This document shows, piece after piece, positions 45,810 to 58,880 of a stretch of 64,000 nucleotides of DNA. The position numbers and the translations under genes were made by a program. The stretch lies in NCBI RefSeq assembly GCF_014529535.1, contig NW_023503496.1, forward strand, positions 3,066,799 through 3,130,798, given 5' to 3'. The DNA is from Bradysia coprophila. Taxonomy: Eukaryota; Arthropoda; Insecta; Diptera; Sciaridae. Numbering within the stretch: the stretch's first letter is position 1; the number at the start of each line of letters is the position of its first letter. The notes beneath the pieces were generated by a model that had not been told where the DNA came from, made no database searches, and saw only the letters and a program-made list of their open reading frames with translations.

Positions 45810-47510
45810 AATAAAGGCAACGGAAAGTCCTACTTTTCGTCACTTGTTTCGAAAAATCGAGATTATTTGCATTTGTCGTGTGCACGTACTTATCGAGGGT
45901 CAGATTATGCCACTACTCTTGATTCGAGGGTTGTATCGAGGTTAAATTTTCAATTACGTCGACAATTGTATACAGTTGAAATATCACCGAGTTCATAATG
46001 ACTTCTTCTAAAGCATATCATACGCAGATAATGCGTCTGACACGGTTCAATTTTATTTGTACACGAAAAGTCCTTGTACACAAAATAGTATTTTATATTT
46101 AGGCGATCCAACGTTACATTCTCTTACCAGATAAAGACCCAAAACAGTAACTCTCTTTCAATCTCCATCTCTCTTTTATTTACCATTTTTTAGCGAAGGG
46201 TTCACACCACTGCTTCGATCTTTGAGATGATATGAACATCTTTCGATGCTTTGCATTTAATAATGTTGTTCAAAAATCCACATCTCATCAGGCCATGACG
46301 ACAGTGGCAAAGAAATGACCAACCTCTACGAAGTAGGTCATACCTTTTTGCATGTAAACGTCTAGCGAATCAAAAATAAAATGAAAGTCAACTTTTAAAT
46401 GATTTTCTCGTCACCAGGCTTACCATCCACACATGCGGGTGTCTGTCCCATTTTTTCTTCCAAGTTATGGCAACTTTGTGTAACTCGAAAATGACACATG
46501 TGAAATCGCATGCGATCTCGCTTAGGACATCACACGGGACATTGTAAGAGATATCGCATGCAATCTGGCTTGGGACATCGCATGGGACATTGATATCACA
46601 TGCTATCTTGCACAAGGCTGTAAACTTTGGAGAGGTCACGCATATACAAATATGCGGGTGACACACAAAATTTGACATTCTCACACATTTTTCTAGATGA
46701 ATTCTCAAATTTGACAATTTCATTCTGTATTGTGTGTCCCCGCGTATCTAATAAAATGGCGGTATACGTGACCTCCCCAACAGTCTATAGCCTTGATCTT
46801 GATATCTTTTGTTCGGAATGTGACTTTTTGGTCAGCTTGTAGAGTATACGGCTTGATTTCCACTCACCAAAAAAGTACACCGAGTGAGAGACAAAATTGA
46901 ATTTTTTCAATTTCTGCTTTGGTCACTTGACAGCTCGCTCTGTCACGGCTCTCACACAGAGTACTTTTTGTTGATTGGAAATCATATTTAATTCTTGGCC
47001 TCCGCTACGATCCATCCTCGGATGTTTTCACCACCGTGGTCAAAACGACTCTTTTCGGTATTAGTGACATATTGGTACACTTTGCGCTTGTCGACTGAAA
47101 CGCAAACTACGAAAAATGTACTATTTAGATCGTAGGTATGTACATCAGTGACGTAAAACGTCGAATTATGATCCTAGGGCACAAAATACCTTGGAATTGT
47201 TGTAGATTGATATCTTCGTATATCTTGTTGTGGTTTCGTCTCATCATGTTCCTTGGGCGTGGAAAACGTCTCGGTAATTTTTTTAGCACAAAAATAAATA
47301 AAATGAACCTGCTCCACGTTCCAGCACCAATTTTTCTAGTAAATTACCCCGCGACGATAAGCATTGAGATAAGACGTTTTAATCTAATAGTTAAGCCACA
47401 TGCATACGTAACTGAATGTAATGTGTCGATGTATAATGACAAGGCAATTAATGAACCGTCTGTCTATTGTGCAATAAGATAAGAATTCAGTCAGTTCCTT
47501 GTTACTGCTG
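45810..47510. repeat. Intergenic stretch with small repeats
   Basis: 46500-46610 has two to three imperfect copies of a 50-base phrase around ATCGCATGCGATCT and GGACATCGCATGGGACATTG. 46612-46797 is a foldback whose ends read AAGGCTGTAAACTTTGGAGA and TCTATAGCCTT, with GGTCACG/CGTGACC inside. 46846-46990 is a GAGAGCCGTGAGAG-family hairpin. No convincing gene; the ORFs at 46388 and 47138 have no recognisable features. Confidence 0.5.
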
Positions 47511-47511
47511 A

Positions 47512-47519
47512 TATATAAA
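47512..47519 (+). promoter_or_regulatory. Possible TATA box of the OYE gene
   Basis: TATATAAA lies 54 bases upstream of the ATG at 47573, giving a leader of about 20-30 bases if used. Position only; no other evidence. Confidence 0.35.
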
Positions 47520-47572
47520 CAGTGGTGTGTCGACTGTCGATAAATTGTGTAGGAAAAATTTTACTGACTAAA

Positions 47573-48924
<1,352 letters not shown>

Positions 48925-49403
48925 TTTGTTTCGCCAGAGCGTAGATTTTACAGATGATTACCTGAGGTCGTCAAAAGTGGCCCAATGGTAGGTTTCTCGA
49001 GCCTGCTGTGTGAAAGCTACGGCGTGGCGATCGAACATCAAATACGGCATCATGTAAACGAAATTTCTGTGTGAGTTGCGGGAAATCGTTCAATTTGTTA
49101 GAAATAAATAAATTCACTGTTCATTGAACGACGACATCTTAGCACTAGATATTTTCGTTCATCGTTCACCTATTTACCATCCATTAAGAGATTCCGGAAA
49201 AGACTCAAGTTGTCAATCTACCTATACTTGAACAGGCCTTACTTCTATCAGTACACGAATATTTTCGGGCAACTGAAGTCTTATGGAAATTTAATGAATC
49301 TAATGTTTTTTCGCAAGAAGTCAACGAAAAATGATCAAAATGTTGAAAAATTGAAAGAAATTTTTATTTGAATTCATCGTCTGCATCCGCCTTACATCCA
49401 CAA

Positions 49404-52400
49404 TTAATAGTAGACCAGTGTGTGAATCGACCGTGGCGGTACAGTCAACCGAATTTTAGTGTTACCATCTCTCAATTTGATGTTTGTCTTCTGCGAGTCT
49501 CTACCAAAACACACAAAAAAATATCATGAATTCCCGACACTCTCTCTTTATGTTCTGCATCCGAAAATTACTTGTTGAAAAGAACGATCACAATTGATTT
49601 ATCCGGCCGTTGATATCCTACCGTTAACACACAATCGTTTGAACTGTGAACTTTGATGCGGGTGGAATTTTCCACGATAAACCGTGAAAAATGGCCGATT
49701 GCGTAAAACATGGGCTGTTTGTAGAATTCGTTTTTGGCTGCAAATTGAATTTATTTCGGTGATCAGTTAGAGATATTCAAAGTTTGAATCAGTGGCGATA
49801 AGGCACCTGTCGTATTAACGATAATCGGAGCGTCGACAGTGCCATTAACATAGTTCGGACCACCGGCCTCATCGAGAACAATATTCCAGTCGACCCATCC
49901 GACAACCCAATGAGTGAAATCCTTTCAAAGAGAATTTCATGATTAGCATTTTTGCGGTAGGAAGCTAACAGCAACAAATTTTCAGTTTTCGTTCTTTATA
50001 TTTTACCTCGATGTAAGACTGAGCGTATTGTTCTGCTCTCTCCCACGATCCTAATAGCGGTCCATGGAATGTCATTGGAAAAACACCTACAAGCTTATCA
50101 ACTGAGTGAATGTATATGTTATCAACGTGTTCCTTCAGCAATAAAGTAACTGGCCATTTCTAGAGCAATGTAAATGTGACAGGTGCGTAACTACAACTCG
50201 AATTTTCATTCATAATTTACAATCTGTGAATGAAATTCGGAGTTGTAATTGTGCATCTGTCACTTTTACATTGCTCTCTAAATGGCCAGTAAAAGTTGAA
50301 AAAAGTGGGTCCTAAGCATGTAGAGTTTCGGAAGCTTTGAATACTTTCAAATTCGAGAGAGAAAAAATTCGAAATGCGGTTGGTGTTCGAAAGAAGCACG
50401 GATCTCGCGAAAGCTTGTTGAGCTCTCAAAACCCCCTAACGTTTTTCCGGCCTTACACCGGATCGCATCCACGCCATTAGTGGTATAAATTTATACGTCA
50501 GAGAGAGCTTTTTTTTCCTTTGTTACGATCTGTCAGTTTTTCTATTTTGCGATTTAGTATGGAAATGAAAACTAAAATTGAGATACAGTGAACGACATCT
50601 CAAATGTCTCACTGTCATTTTTTTCAGAGAATGTCATTGTGAATTTGCAATGACACAATAAAATTTTTAGAAAAATTTGACAGTGAGATTTTTGAGATGT
50701 CGTTCACTGTATCTTTGCTGTTTTAAGTGGTTTTTCATATTTTTTCGAAATTCCGGTCCATAATCATCACCTTTCCATGCATCCGTTTAATGTCGTTTTG
50801 AAGGTATTTATTTCACTGTATTTCTGGACACAGTGCGATATTAACTTTTTTTCGCACGCTAAAGAACCTATTACCTTCAACGAAGGCTAAATTTTTATAG
50901 ATAAAAATCTTGCATTGACCAGAAATCGAACCCCCGACACCAAAAGGTTTTTGAACACAAAGCAGCGACTATAGCCATTCGGCTGTAGAGTCACACAATT
51001 ATACCGAACGTATTGTTGAAGCGTATATACTAAGCATTGACTACTCGATTTCATTCAACGCGTCTCTTTACATCACATTGCAATGTGTATTATAATGCAG
51101 CCTTCTTGATCGTTCAAATGAATTTCTGTATAAACAAGAATTTTGGAACAAAATGTAGGACATGTTTTGCATTGGAAAGGTGATTATGGCCCGAAATTGC
51201 GAAAAACGTTGTATCTACCACGGTAGGTATGCCGGTATTTTTCCCACACGACGTCGACAATCGACATCTAGTGCGAAAAAATACCTTCATACCTACCTTG
51301 GTAGATAAATAACTATTTTGGACCAAAATGTTTTAAAATGTGTTTGGAATCGATTGGCATTAACAGAATAATAAAATAGAAAAAAATATTTTCACACAAT
51401 CTGTTAATGCCAATCGATTTTAAAACATTTTGGTCCAAAAAAATATGAAAAACCACCTAAAACAGCAATGTTATCTCATAGTTTTCATTTCCATACTAAA
51501 TCGCAAAAAAGAAAAACTGACAGATCGTAACAAAGGAGAAAAAAGCTCTCGACGTATAAATTTATACGACTAATGGCGTGGATTTAGTGTGGAAATGAAA
51601 ACTAAAATTGAGATATTTTTGCTGTTTTTAAGTGGTTTTCCATATTTTTTGGACCAAAATGTTTTAAAATGGGTTTGGAATCGATTGGCATTACAGTTTG
51701 TTCAAAAATGAAACGAACAGTTTTTAGTATTTCGAGACATTTCAAAATTGCAATCTGTCAGATAGTAAAGGATGCGTTTAATTACCCGGCGCATTAAAAG
51801 ATTTGAAATTTGAATGATTTTTTCCACAGCTACATATTTTTGCATGTTAAGTTTCTTACATTTTTTGCAGATAGCATTTTAATAGTAGGAAACTTAGATT
51901 TCGTAGGAAGAATTCGCGGACGGAAAAATGTAAATTTATTTTGAGTCTGAGTATTGTTCTACATCTATGATTTCTCTTAGATCGTGTTTCTATTCAAACA
52001 AATCGATGGTCTTTGAATACTCAAATCTGTAGAAAGACCGTCTGCTTCATACATTTAGCAAATTTTTTACAAGAAGTTTTATCAGCACTTGAAGTGACGA
52101 TATTGGAAACACGAATAAGCATCAGGAAAAAAAAATTGTCAACAATTATTTTCTATAAATATATAAATATTTGGCACAAATATGTAAATATTTGTAACAA
52201 ATAAATTCGCAATTTATTTGTGACAAATATATAAAATATAAAATAATTTTAAATTATTTGTTATAAATATTTTGAATATTTTAAATATTTGTGACAAATA
52301 AATTCCAAATTTATTGTGACAAATATTTAAATTATTTGTGACACATATTTTATAAATTTGCAACAAATATTTAAATTATTTATTAGAAATAAATTCAAAA

Positions 52401-55400
52401 TTATTTGTCATAAATATTTAAAAAAAATTGTGACAAATAATTTAAAATATTTGTCACAAATAATTTTGAATTTATTTCTCATACATATTCGAAATATTTG
52501 TGACAAATATTTAAATATTCGAACCAAATTTTCAACATTAAATTTGCTTCGAATAATTGAATTTTTTTCAGTGATGATTTTTTGCTGCTAATTGAGTTGA
52601 ACAGTTAGCCGCTGTACAACACCATCGATTTCTTTGAATAAAGACACGATCCAAGAGAAATTATAGATGTAGAACAATACTCAGACTAAAAATAAATTTA
52701 CATTTTTCCGTTCGCAAATTCTTCTGACGAAATCTAAGTTTCCTACTATTAAAATGCTATTTGCAAAAAATGTAAGAAACTTAACATGCAAAAATCTGTA
52801 GCTGTGGAAAAAACCATTCAAATTTCAAATCTGTTAATGCGCCGGTTAATTAAACGCATCCTTTACTATCTGACAGATTGAAATTTTCAACTGTCTCGAA
52901 ATACTAAAAACTGTGCATTTCATTTTTGAACAAACTGTAACAGATTGTGTGAAAATATTTGTTTCCATTTTATTATTCAAAAGAAGTACTTCGCGTGAGA
53001 GCCGTGAGAGAGCGAGCTGTCAAGTAAACAAAGCAAAAATTGAAAACAATTCAATTTTGTCTCTCACGCGGAGAACTTTTTTGGTAAGTGGAAATCAAGC
53101 TTTAAGCTATTCGTCCCATTTTGCTTGTAGTCGAAATTAGCACTACATTCTGAAATACCTTTCCAGGGATGAAAGTTTATCGAAATCGGATCGGTTCTGG
53201 AATGTTTCTGAGACATTGCTCTTACACTCGTTAGTGGTCTTGAACTCGATCACGAAATAGTCAACTGACAGGAGCGGTTCCTTTTTCGAAAATCAAAATT
53301 AGGAATCTGATAGGATCGCTTGACTTTATAGAGGGAACACAATGAATTTCAAGTGAGAGAAATTTCGGCACAAGTTCGAATAACTTAGCCAGCTTGTCTT
53401 TGAGCCCGAAAAATCAAACTAGACATTTGTTCATCTGAATCACTTCCCAAAATTTAAGCCCACTACCGATGAACTAAGGGTCCGACTTCTACCGTCTTCT
53501 TTACTATGTCGTTCCTAAGAGCTATATAAAAGGGACACTGATCATATTTGATACCTATGCAGGATTCGGTGTTCAAAATAAATTTATCCGGAAATAGTCG
53601 ATGTGTATCGTCCAAAAGTACAACTGGTGTAACATCGTTCCAGTACCAATGCACGGCAAATCCATCAAGATATCTCAGCGCGTCCTTATGAGACGCATTC
53701 ATCTAAATTTCAAATTGTTCATCTGTCCGCTTCTACATTGAAATATGAATTAAAATGGAAAACCTGTTCGAACCAGTATGGCATCACGAAACGCTGGTCA
53801 TCGCCTCCCAGCAGTTTGACATCTTTAAACGATGAGTTTCTGAGTAATGGTCCCAGATGCTCTCCCACCCATATTGCCTGTTTGAAAAAGATATGTCACA
53901 ATCGGTATATGAACACCGGTACCTGGTACCAACTTGTTCGCTGGCCGTCCAACCTAAGCTCATAAAGTGTATAAAGAACCAGCCAACCAATCCATTAAGA
54001 GGTTCGTTGCCCGTTGAAAATGCCCAGAAGTGTATACCTCTGTCAGCCATCAGTTCTAAAAATCTTTGGTTTTCCGAATTGAGTTGCGGATTTTGTTCAT
54101 TGTTTTCGGTCGTGTTTGGCTTACTTCAAATGGTACTGCGCCCAGGTGCGGTAATACTCCGGTTTCAAGGTACTCAGTCCAGTCCAATCGTTATTGGTTT
54201 TCATCCATGGTGGAGGAGACCAGGCTGCACCGATGAATTTGATTTCATCGATTCCAGCGGCAGATTTTAAATCGGACAGCTGTGATATCTGGGAGTTTGC
54301 GAGTGGATGGACAGTTCAGGTGCAGGTTCACCGATAAAGAAGTTAGATCAGTCAGTTTATGCTTTTGATAGTCTACTTGTTGTGACCAGACCCTCCACCT
54401 CCAGTCACCCTCACAATTCAACTTAAATTTTAGTTTGACAAAACAGCAAATTACCCGCTTGAAATCCCGTTTGTCGAGCGATAGAAAATTGGACAAACTT
54501 GCGTCGTGCACTGGCGATTCTTGGTGGGCCCAAGGCACAAAATCAAAATCCGAACCACCGATCGGCATCCTAATCATGGTATATCCGATGCCTTCAGTCT
54601 TCGAAAAGTATGATCTGCAAATTAAATTTTGTGTACAGAACAGAAGAATCCGACATATCTACCGGGTGGATGAAGCATAATGACGATAGATGGCATCTGT
54701 CACACTCTGCGCTGTACGCCATCTGCAATCATTTCCCTGTCCATATTTACCTGTAAACATGATTCTGCAACTTCTTTGGTATCGTTTCCATGACATGCGA
54801 CACAGCACCGGTAAATGCACCGCCAAATCCAACATTTGTTTGATAAGTTATACTCCGATTGACGGTTACATCAATGTTCATGCAGAGTAGGTCTAATTAT
54901 TTTACAGGAAGATATCGTTAAAAAGGGGCAGAGAATGGGCTGAAAACATTTTGAAATTACTAGATAAATTGTCTGTTGATTCATCTGGATGGAGTGCATC
55001 GCCCTTACTCATGATATTGATCTGTAATCGAGTAACGAAAGTTACAAAAGGTCCTCATAGACAGTGAACATCATTTCGAACGACTTACTCCGTACTTTGT
55101 CGAATTTGCAATAAAGCTGTTTCGACGTCCATGCTTACTGTGAGTCACTTCGAAACGTAGACCAGCCTAAATCAAATTTAAGTCGTTCATCGTTCCATGA
55201 TAATTTCAATAACTATAACGTAAAGCTAGAGAGTGTTGTGATGAAAGAGAAGAAGATATTTTGACAAGTACCCCAAGGCAAGTTATAATAACTAGTCTTC
55301 GGTTTTCTCGCTCTGATCATAACAGTCTATATCCGCAAGGATATCTTCGAAAAGTGAACTAATTCACGTTTCAAGTGATTTCGGGTGAACAGTGAACAAT

Positions 55401-56473
55401 ATTCAACTCACAACGCAGCGTTTGCTTGTCTTGAACGTAAAGAAAGTCGTTTCTCTTCGTGTGAGAGCCGTGAGAGAGCGAGCTGTCAACTAAACAAAGC
55501 AATTCAAAAAATTCAATTTTGTCTCTCACTCACACGGAGTACTTTTTTGGTAAGTAGAAATCAAGCCTTATATTGAACTTGGGATGGAATAAATTTACAA
55601 AGAACGCTACTCGTATGGAACGAACATGTGGGACGAGAGAGAAAAGATTTTTTTTTTAATGATAAAGGCTGGACTGAGGCAAATGTTGAACAATTTAGAT
55701 ACCAATAAACTTAAACCTTAAAACTCACCATACTTGTGGACACCAAGACTATGTCGTCTTTTTCTATTAGGTCGACATTTTCCAAAGTATCACAGTACTC
55801 CTCTGTGCAAACACACACAATGCCATCGGGGTATTCTTTCTTTAGGCAAGGTAAGGCTGGAAAAAAGTAACAAATAATTTGGAAATTTGCCTCTTAAAAA
55901 AACTCGGAAGGTCACATAGCAGAGACGCATAGGATCAACAAAATTAGCTTTTCCACTCTTGGCCTTTAAATATTCATCATGTCCAGCACCTAACAGAAAT
56001 GATTCTTTAACTGATGCAGGAATTTACATTTTCACGAAACTTTGCGAGTAAATAATGGGGGTAAACCATTATAGTTCATACAGTTCGTGAGTATGGCTAT
56101 TTCAAATGTCAACAGTTCACGAAATTGCCATTACGAACTTTACGAACCATAACTTCAAGAATTCGTAACTTGACAGTTCTTATGGGATTTTAACACACGC
56201 AACTGTCAAGTTACGAATATTTGGAGTTACGAAAATCTACCTGTGCAGAGAGCGTTTCGCAGATCCCATCAAAAAGAGTCGATATTCATGATAGAGCTGT
56301 GGATATCGCGACAAGTTTTTCAGCACTTTTTTACAAGCAATAGTAAAATTCGCATCAACCACTGACTTTATTGCCAAACAACCATTTCCACACCATTTAA
56401 CTGAATACTCCGTAACACCTCACTTACCATGAATTCCAATTATGCAACCAATCAAAATGAACACGAGAAGCAT
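49404..56473 (-). CDS. Gba1: Lysosomal glucosylceramidase, GH30 (14 exons, about 542 aa)
   Basis: Hydrolyses glucosylceramide to glucose and ceramide. Exons: 56428-56473, 55729-55856, 55089-55166, 54961-55021, 54751-54892, 54455-54614, 54125-54288, 53934-54063, 53764-53877, 53555-53702, 50007-50086, 49807-49921, 49572-49737, 49404-49500. All phases agree and the length equals the family's (human 536). Exon 1 encodes a signal peptide ([16 protein letters not shown]). Then follow the Cys-rich start (LPCLKK...[10 protein letters not shown]), [40 protein letters not shown], the acid/base Glu in STGNEP (Glu280), the nucleophile in NTESCIG (Glu387), [44 protein letters not shown] and a C-terminal beta strand ending at TAA. 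The exon 8 acceptor (CCAAAG) is weak but is needed to give [10 protein letters not shown]. Intron 10 (3.5 kb) is full of repeats; the others are mostly 60-200 bases. Gene symbol by homology; insects often have more than one paralogue. Confidence 0.92.
50587..50709. mobile_element. TA-flanked foldback MITE, 123 bp, in a hairpin element
   Basis: CAGTGAACGACATCTCAAA and its complement form the ends, with TA on both sides. A sibling of the host element at 51600-51625 reads GAGATATTTTTGCTG uninterrupted. Here the same sequence is split as GAGATA...TATCTTTGCTG, so the TA is duplicated. Tc1/mariner-type by target site. Confidence 0.75.
50911..50994 (-). repeat. tRNA-derived SINE head
   Basis: On the minus strand the sequence reads CTACAGCCGAATGGCTATAG (A-box-like) and, 45 bases on, GGGGGTTCGATTTCTGG (B-box GGTTCGA). 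Spacing fits an internal RNA polymerase III promoter. The stem positions do not fold as a functional tRNA, and a relative with AGCCGAATGGTTAGAG is at 58808-58880, so a SINE is preferred over a tRNA gene. Confidence 0.5.
51198..51319. repeat. Hairpin element, shared-core family
   Basis: Begins GCGAAAAACGTTGTATCTAC and ends GGTAGATAAATAACTATTTT. Arms pair ACCACGGTAGGTATGCCGGT with ATACCTACCTTGGT; the core contains GTCGACAATCGACATCTAGTG. Confidence 0.6.
51312..51570. repeat. Hairpin element, GACCAAAATGTTTTAAA family
   Basis: GGACCAAAATGTTTTAAAAT and TTTTAAAACATTTTGGTCC face each other around AATCGATTGGCATTAACAG and its complement. The outer region matches 37240-37360. Confidence 0.6.
51694..52937. 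mobile_element. TA-flanked foldback element, 1244 bp
   Basis: The ends CAGTTTGTTC and GAACAAACTG are the same as in the 227-bp element at 39047. Arms of about 320 bases pair closely (for example GATGCGTTTAATTACCCGG and CCGGTTAATTAAACGCATC). TA flanks both ends. The host hairpin family reads GGCATTAACAGATTGTG uninterrupted elsewhere; here it is GGCATTA...TAACAGATTGTG. The centre (52140-52560) is AT-rich with repeated TATTTGTGACAAATA-like palindromes. No transposase. Confidence 0.75.
52984..53103. repeat. Hairpin element, GAGAGCCGTGAGAG family
   Basis: GTACTTCGCGTGAGAGCCGTG through GAAAACAATTCAATTTTGTC to TTTTTTGGTAAGTGGAAATC. Sibling at 55450-55567 in intron 2 of the same gene. Confidence 0.6.
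55450..55567. repeat. Hairpin element, GAGAGCCGTGAGAG family
   Basis: Nearly identical to 52984-53103 over GAGAGCCGTGAGAGAGCGAG and TTTTTTGGTAAGTAGAAATC. Lies inside intron 2 of glucosylceramidase. Confidence 0.6.
56140..56235. repeat. Hairpin in intron 1 of glucosylceramidase
   Basis: GTAACTTGACAGTT and AACTGTCAAGTTAC face each other around TATGGGATTTTAACACACG. The same hairpin is at 11060-11155. Confidence 0.6.
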
Positions 56474-57824
56474 TTCCACAGAACTTCCCAAATTGGAATG
56501 TAAAATGTCTGAACTCGAAATTGATCTTAGAATCCCAGTTGAGGACACCTGAACTGAACTAAGTTTTTTTTTTTTAATCACGACAAAAACGATTTCTTTC
56601 AATCAAAGACACGGACAGAACCACTTCAAAATCAACTGTGCGAACCACAAACGGTCTCGATGAACAAAATGTTCTTAACACTTTCCGTTTTCAGCGTCTT
56701 TCCTTTCAGTTTTACCGGTTAGAGTAGAATGCAAGTTTGTAAATATCAAACCAGAATATAGAATGAGAGAATAGAATGCAATTCCTAGTTAAAAGTTGCA
56801 CAACGACATTCTGGTTTGGATATAAATGCTAGAGATAAAATCACTTCTCAAGAATGACGACATAAAACCGGGCATTTAATGGGTCGTTTTTGCATTGGCA
56901 CGTACTTAAAGTACATGCTCTGTATAATGCGTCAATATCATGAATGAATTCATATTTTCCTCTCGCAAGAGTTTGTTGACCCATAACACTAGATGAGTCT
57001 ATAAATGTCATGCAGACAGCAGAAAAAGCACTCAGAGAAATGTCGTCGTAAACAATAAACATTTATACGCAATTTCTTTCGAAATGTTTACAGAAACAGC
57101 TAATCAGCTTACACACGCTGTAGAACAAGGCGTGGGAACGAGTACGCGTCGACGGTAAATAGGTCCCTGATGAAGGATCGGTTGGGTGATAAGCTTGATT
57201 TTTGGCCGTTCTCTGGTTATGGGCATCCTAACCTCAAAAATCGTGTTTTTTCGCAAATTTAGTATAAAAATAAAAAATGGCATCTATTTTTTTGTCAGCA
57301 AATTTATTCTTTTAGTAGCAAAATTATTTATTTCATCAGCAAATATATTCTTTTTTTCTGCAAATTTATTTTTTTTAGCAGCAAATTTAATCTTTTTTAT
57401 CAGCAAATTTAGTGTTTTGTATCAGCAAAATTAGTCTTATTTTCAGCAAACTTATTAGTACTCGAACAGCATATTTATTGCTTTCTGAGCAGCAATATTA
57501 CTGACTTTAAGCAGCAAAAATAATTCTTTTGCAGCAAATCCCTGGCAGCAAATTTATTACTTTGTAGTCAGCAAATTTATTGTTTTGTAATATGCACTTT
57601 TAATGCCTTCGAACAGCAAAATTAATACCTCGAAGTTATTGCTTTTTGTCAGCAAATTTATTAGTGTTTCAATTGCAAATTTATTTTTTTATAAGTAGGA
57701 AAATTACTATCTTCAATCAGCATATGTCCCGCAGTAGGACATATAAAATTATATCACTAACACCACTAACACGAAAACGTCAACTCAACAAGCGACGAAA
57801 AGTAGAACTTTCCGTTGCCTTTAT

Positions 57825-57950
57825 TGCGAAAAACGTTGTACACAACTCGGTGATAGATCTTTTAGGCACACGATGTGTATTGTCACGCTCGACCTGCGGT
57901 ATCGAGTGACAATCTACACACCTAGTGCCTAAAAAAGCATTTATCCCTCG
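57825..57950. repeat. Hairpin element, shared-core family
   Basis: GCGAAAAACGTTGTACACAA at the start, with TTTTAGGCACACGATGTG pairing with CACACCTAGTGCCTAAAA. The core reads GTCACGCTCGACCTGCGG. Confidence 0.6.
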
Positions 57951-58244
57951 ATTTGAATGGGGCTTCGTAATTTCGCTATGCGTAATTTCTAGGATGCACA
58001 CCTTTCATAATAATTTCACTTTAACTAAGTTTACGGATGGCTCGGCGTGTTAAAACGCTCCTTATGGGCAATGAATTACACAGACTAATTATTAGACGAT
58101 GCGAGAGAAAAAAAATTAACTCCTAAGTTACCGACACCGTTCCGGCGCCCGGCTCGCATTGCGGCCCTCCGCTTCGCTCCGGGGCAATGGGCCGGATCGC
58201 TCGGTGTGTTAAAACGCTTTTTAAGTGCAATAAGTCAATAAGTC

Positions 58245-58540
58245 AATAAGCTAAGGCTCTCGGCGGCTCCTTGGTGCTCCTGCGGATTAGAAGAAGAAAC
58301 GGGCATACACGTCATCTGTGAATGTCCTAAATTTCTTCAACTAAGACGCAGGCTCCTTGGAGATTACGTCGTACAACCCTCCGAAGTTGTCGCCCTGGGA
58401 CCTGCCACTTTGGACAGATTCCTGGCGGCGACCGAAAGGTTGTTTTGATTTAAATGATGACCGGGAAGGAAACAAAGGATCACAAGATCTGTGTTTCAAG
58501 ATCACCTAGGTGATCGTCCCACCCTGATAAATCTAAATCT
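58245..58540 (+). pseudogene. 3' end of a non-LTR retrotransposon
   Basis: A frame without ATG reads WCSCGLEEETGIHVICECPK, the C-x-C...H...C-x-C zinc-knuckle type found after the reverse transcriptase of R1/Jockey/I-like elements. It continues to a TGA after about 65 codons (ending LAATERLF). A short 3' tail ends in repeated AAATCTAAATCTAA. The rest of the element is absent, as usual for 5'-truncated copies. Confidence 0.65.
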
Positions 58541-58604
58541 AAGTGCAATGAAAATTGGTATCCATTTCGTAAAAAGAAATGAATTGTCCGTGTAGTGTCA
58601 ATAA

Positions 58605-58790
58605 CTATTTACGTTGGCGTAAGACGTGAAATAGTAATTTCTGCAGCTAGTTGCGAAAAGTGGTAGTTTGTGTCACTAGATGTAATGTTATCAAACGTGC
58701 GAAGCGAGCGAAGCATGTGACAAAAACTACCACTTTCACAACGTGTTGCATACAACGTTTTCTGCAACTAGCTGCGAAAAATGAACTTTT
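58605..58790. repeat. Hairpin element, shared-core family
   Basis: CAGCTAGTTGCGAAAAGTGG pairs with an inverted match ending CAACTAGCTGCG, and TAGTTTGTGTCAC pairs with GTGACAAAAACTA. The loop contains GCGAAGCGAGCGAAGC. AACGTTTT is present at one edge. Confidence 0.6.
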
Positions 58791-58807
58791 GAAAATTGTT
58801 ACACTGC

Positions 58808-58880
58808 GATTATATATCTCAATAGCCGAATGGTTAGAGGTGTTGCTCGATAAGCATTGGGTTTTGGTGTCCATTTCACC
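58808..58880 (+). repeat. tRNA-like SINE fragment
   Basis: AATAGCCGAATGGTTAGAGG resembles a polymerase III A box and matches the element at 50911-50994. The B box is poorly preserved (GGGTTTTGGTGTCC). Confidence 0.4.

Noticed and set aside
50911..50994. Functional tRNA gene
   Set aside because: A- and B-box-like motifs are present but the acceptor and anticodon stems do not pair well; a SINE fits better.
53463..53560. Apparent continuation of glucosylceramidase exon 10 to a stop at 53463
   Set aside because: The residues after ESCIG do not fit the family, whereas splicing from 53555 to 50086 restores [10 protein letters not shown] in phase.
55890..55990. Possible extra exon between glucosylceramidase exons 1 and 2
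   Set aside because: It has an acceptor but no in-phase donor; direct joining of 56428 to 55856 gives the expected Cys-rich N terminus.
56841..57062. 73-aa minus-strand ORF upstream of glucosylceramidase
   Set aside because: No recognised motif or signal peptide, and no conservation evidence. Left out of the gene list.
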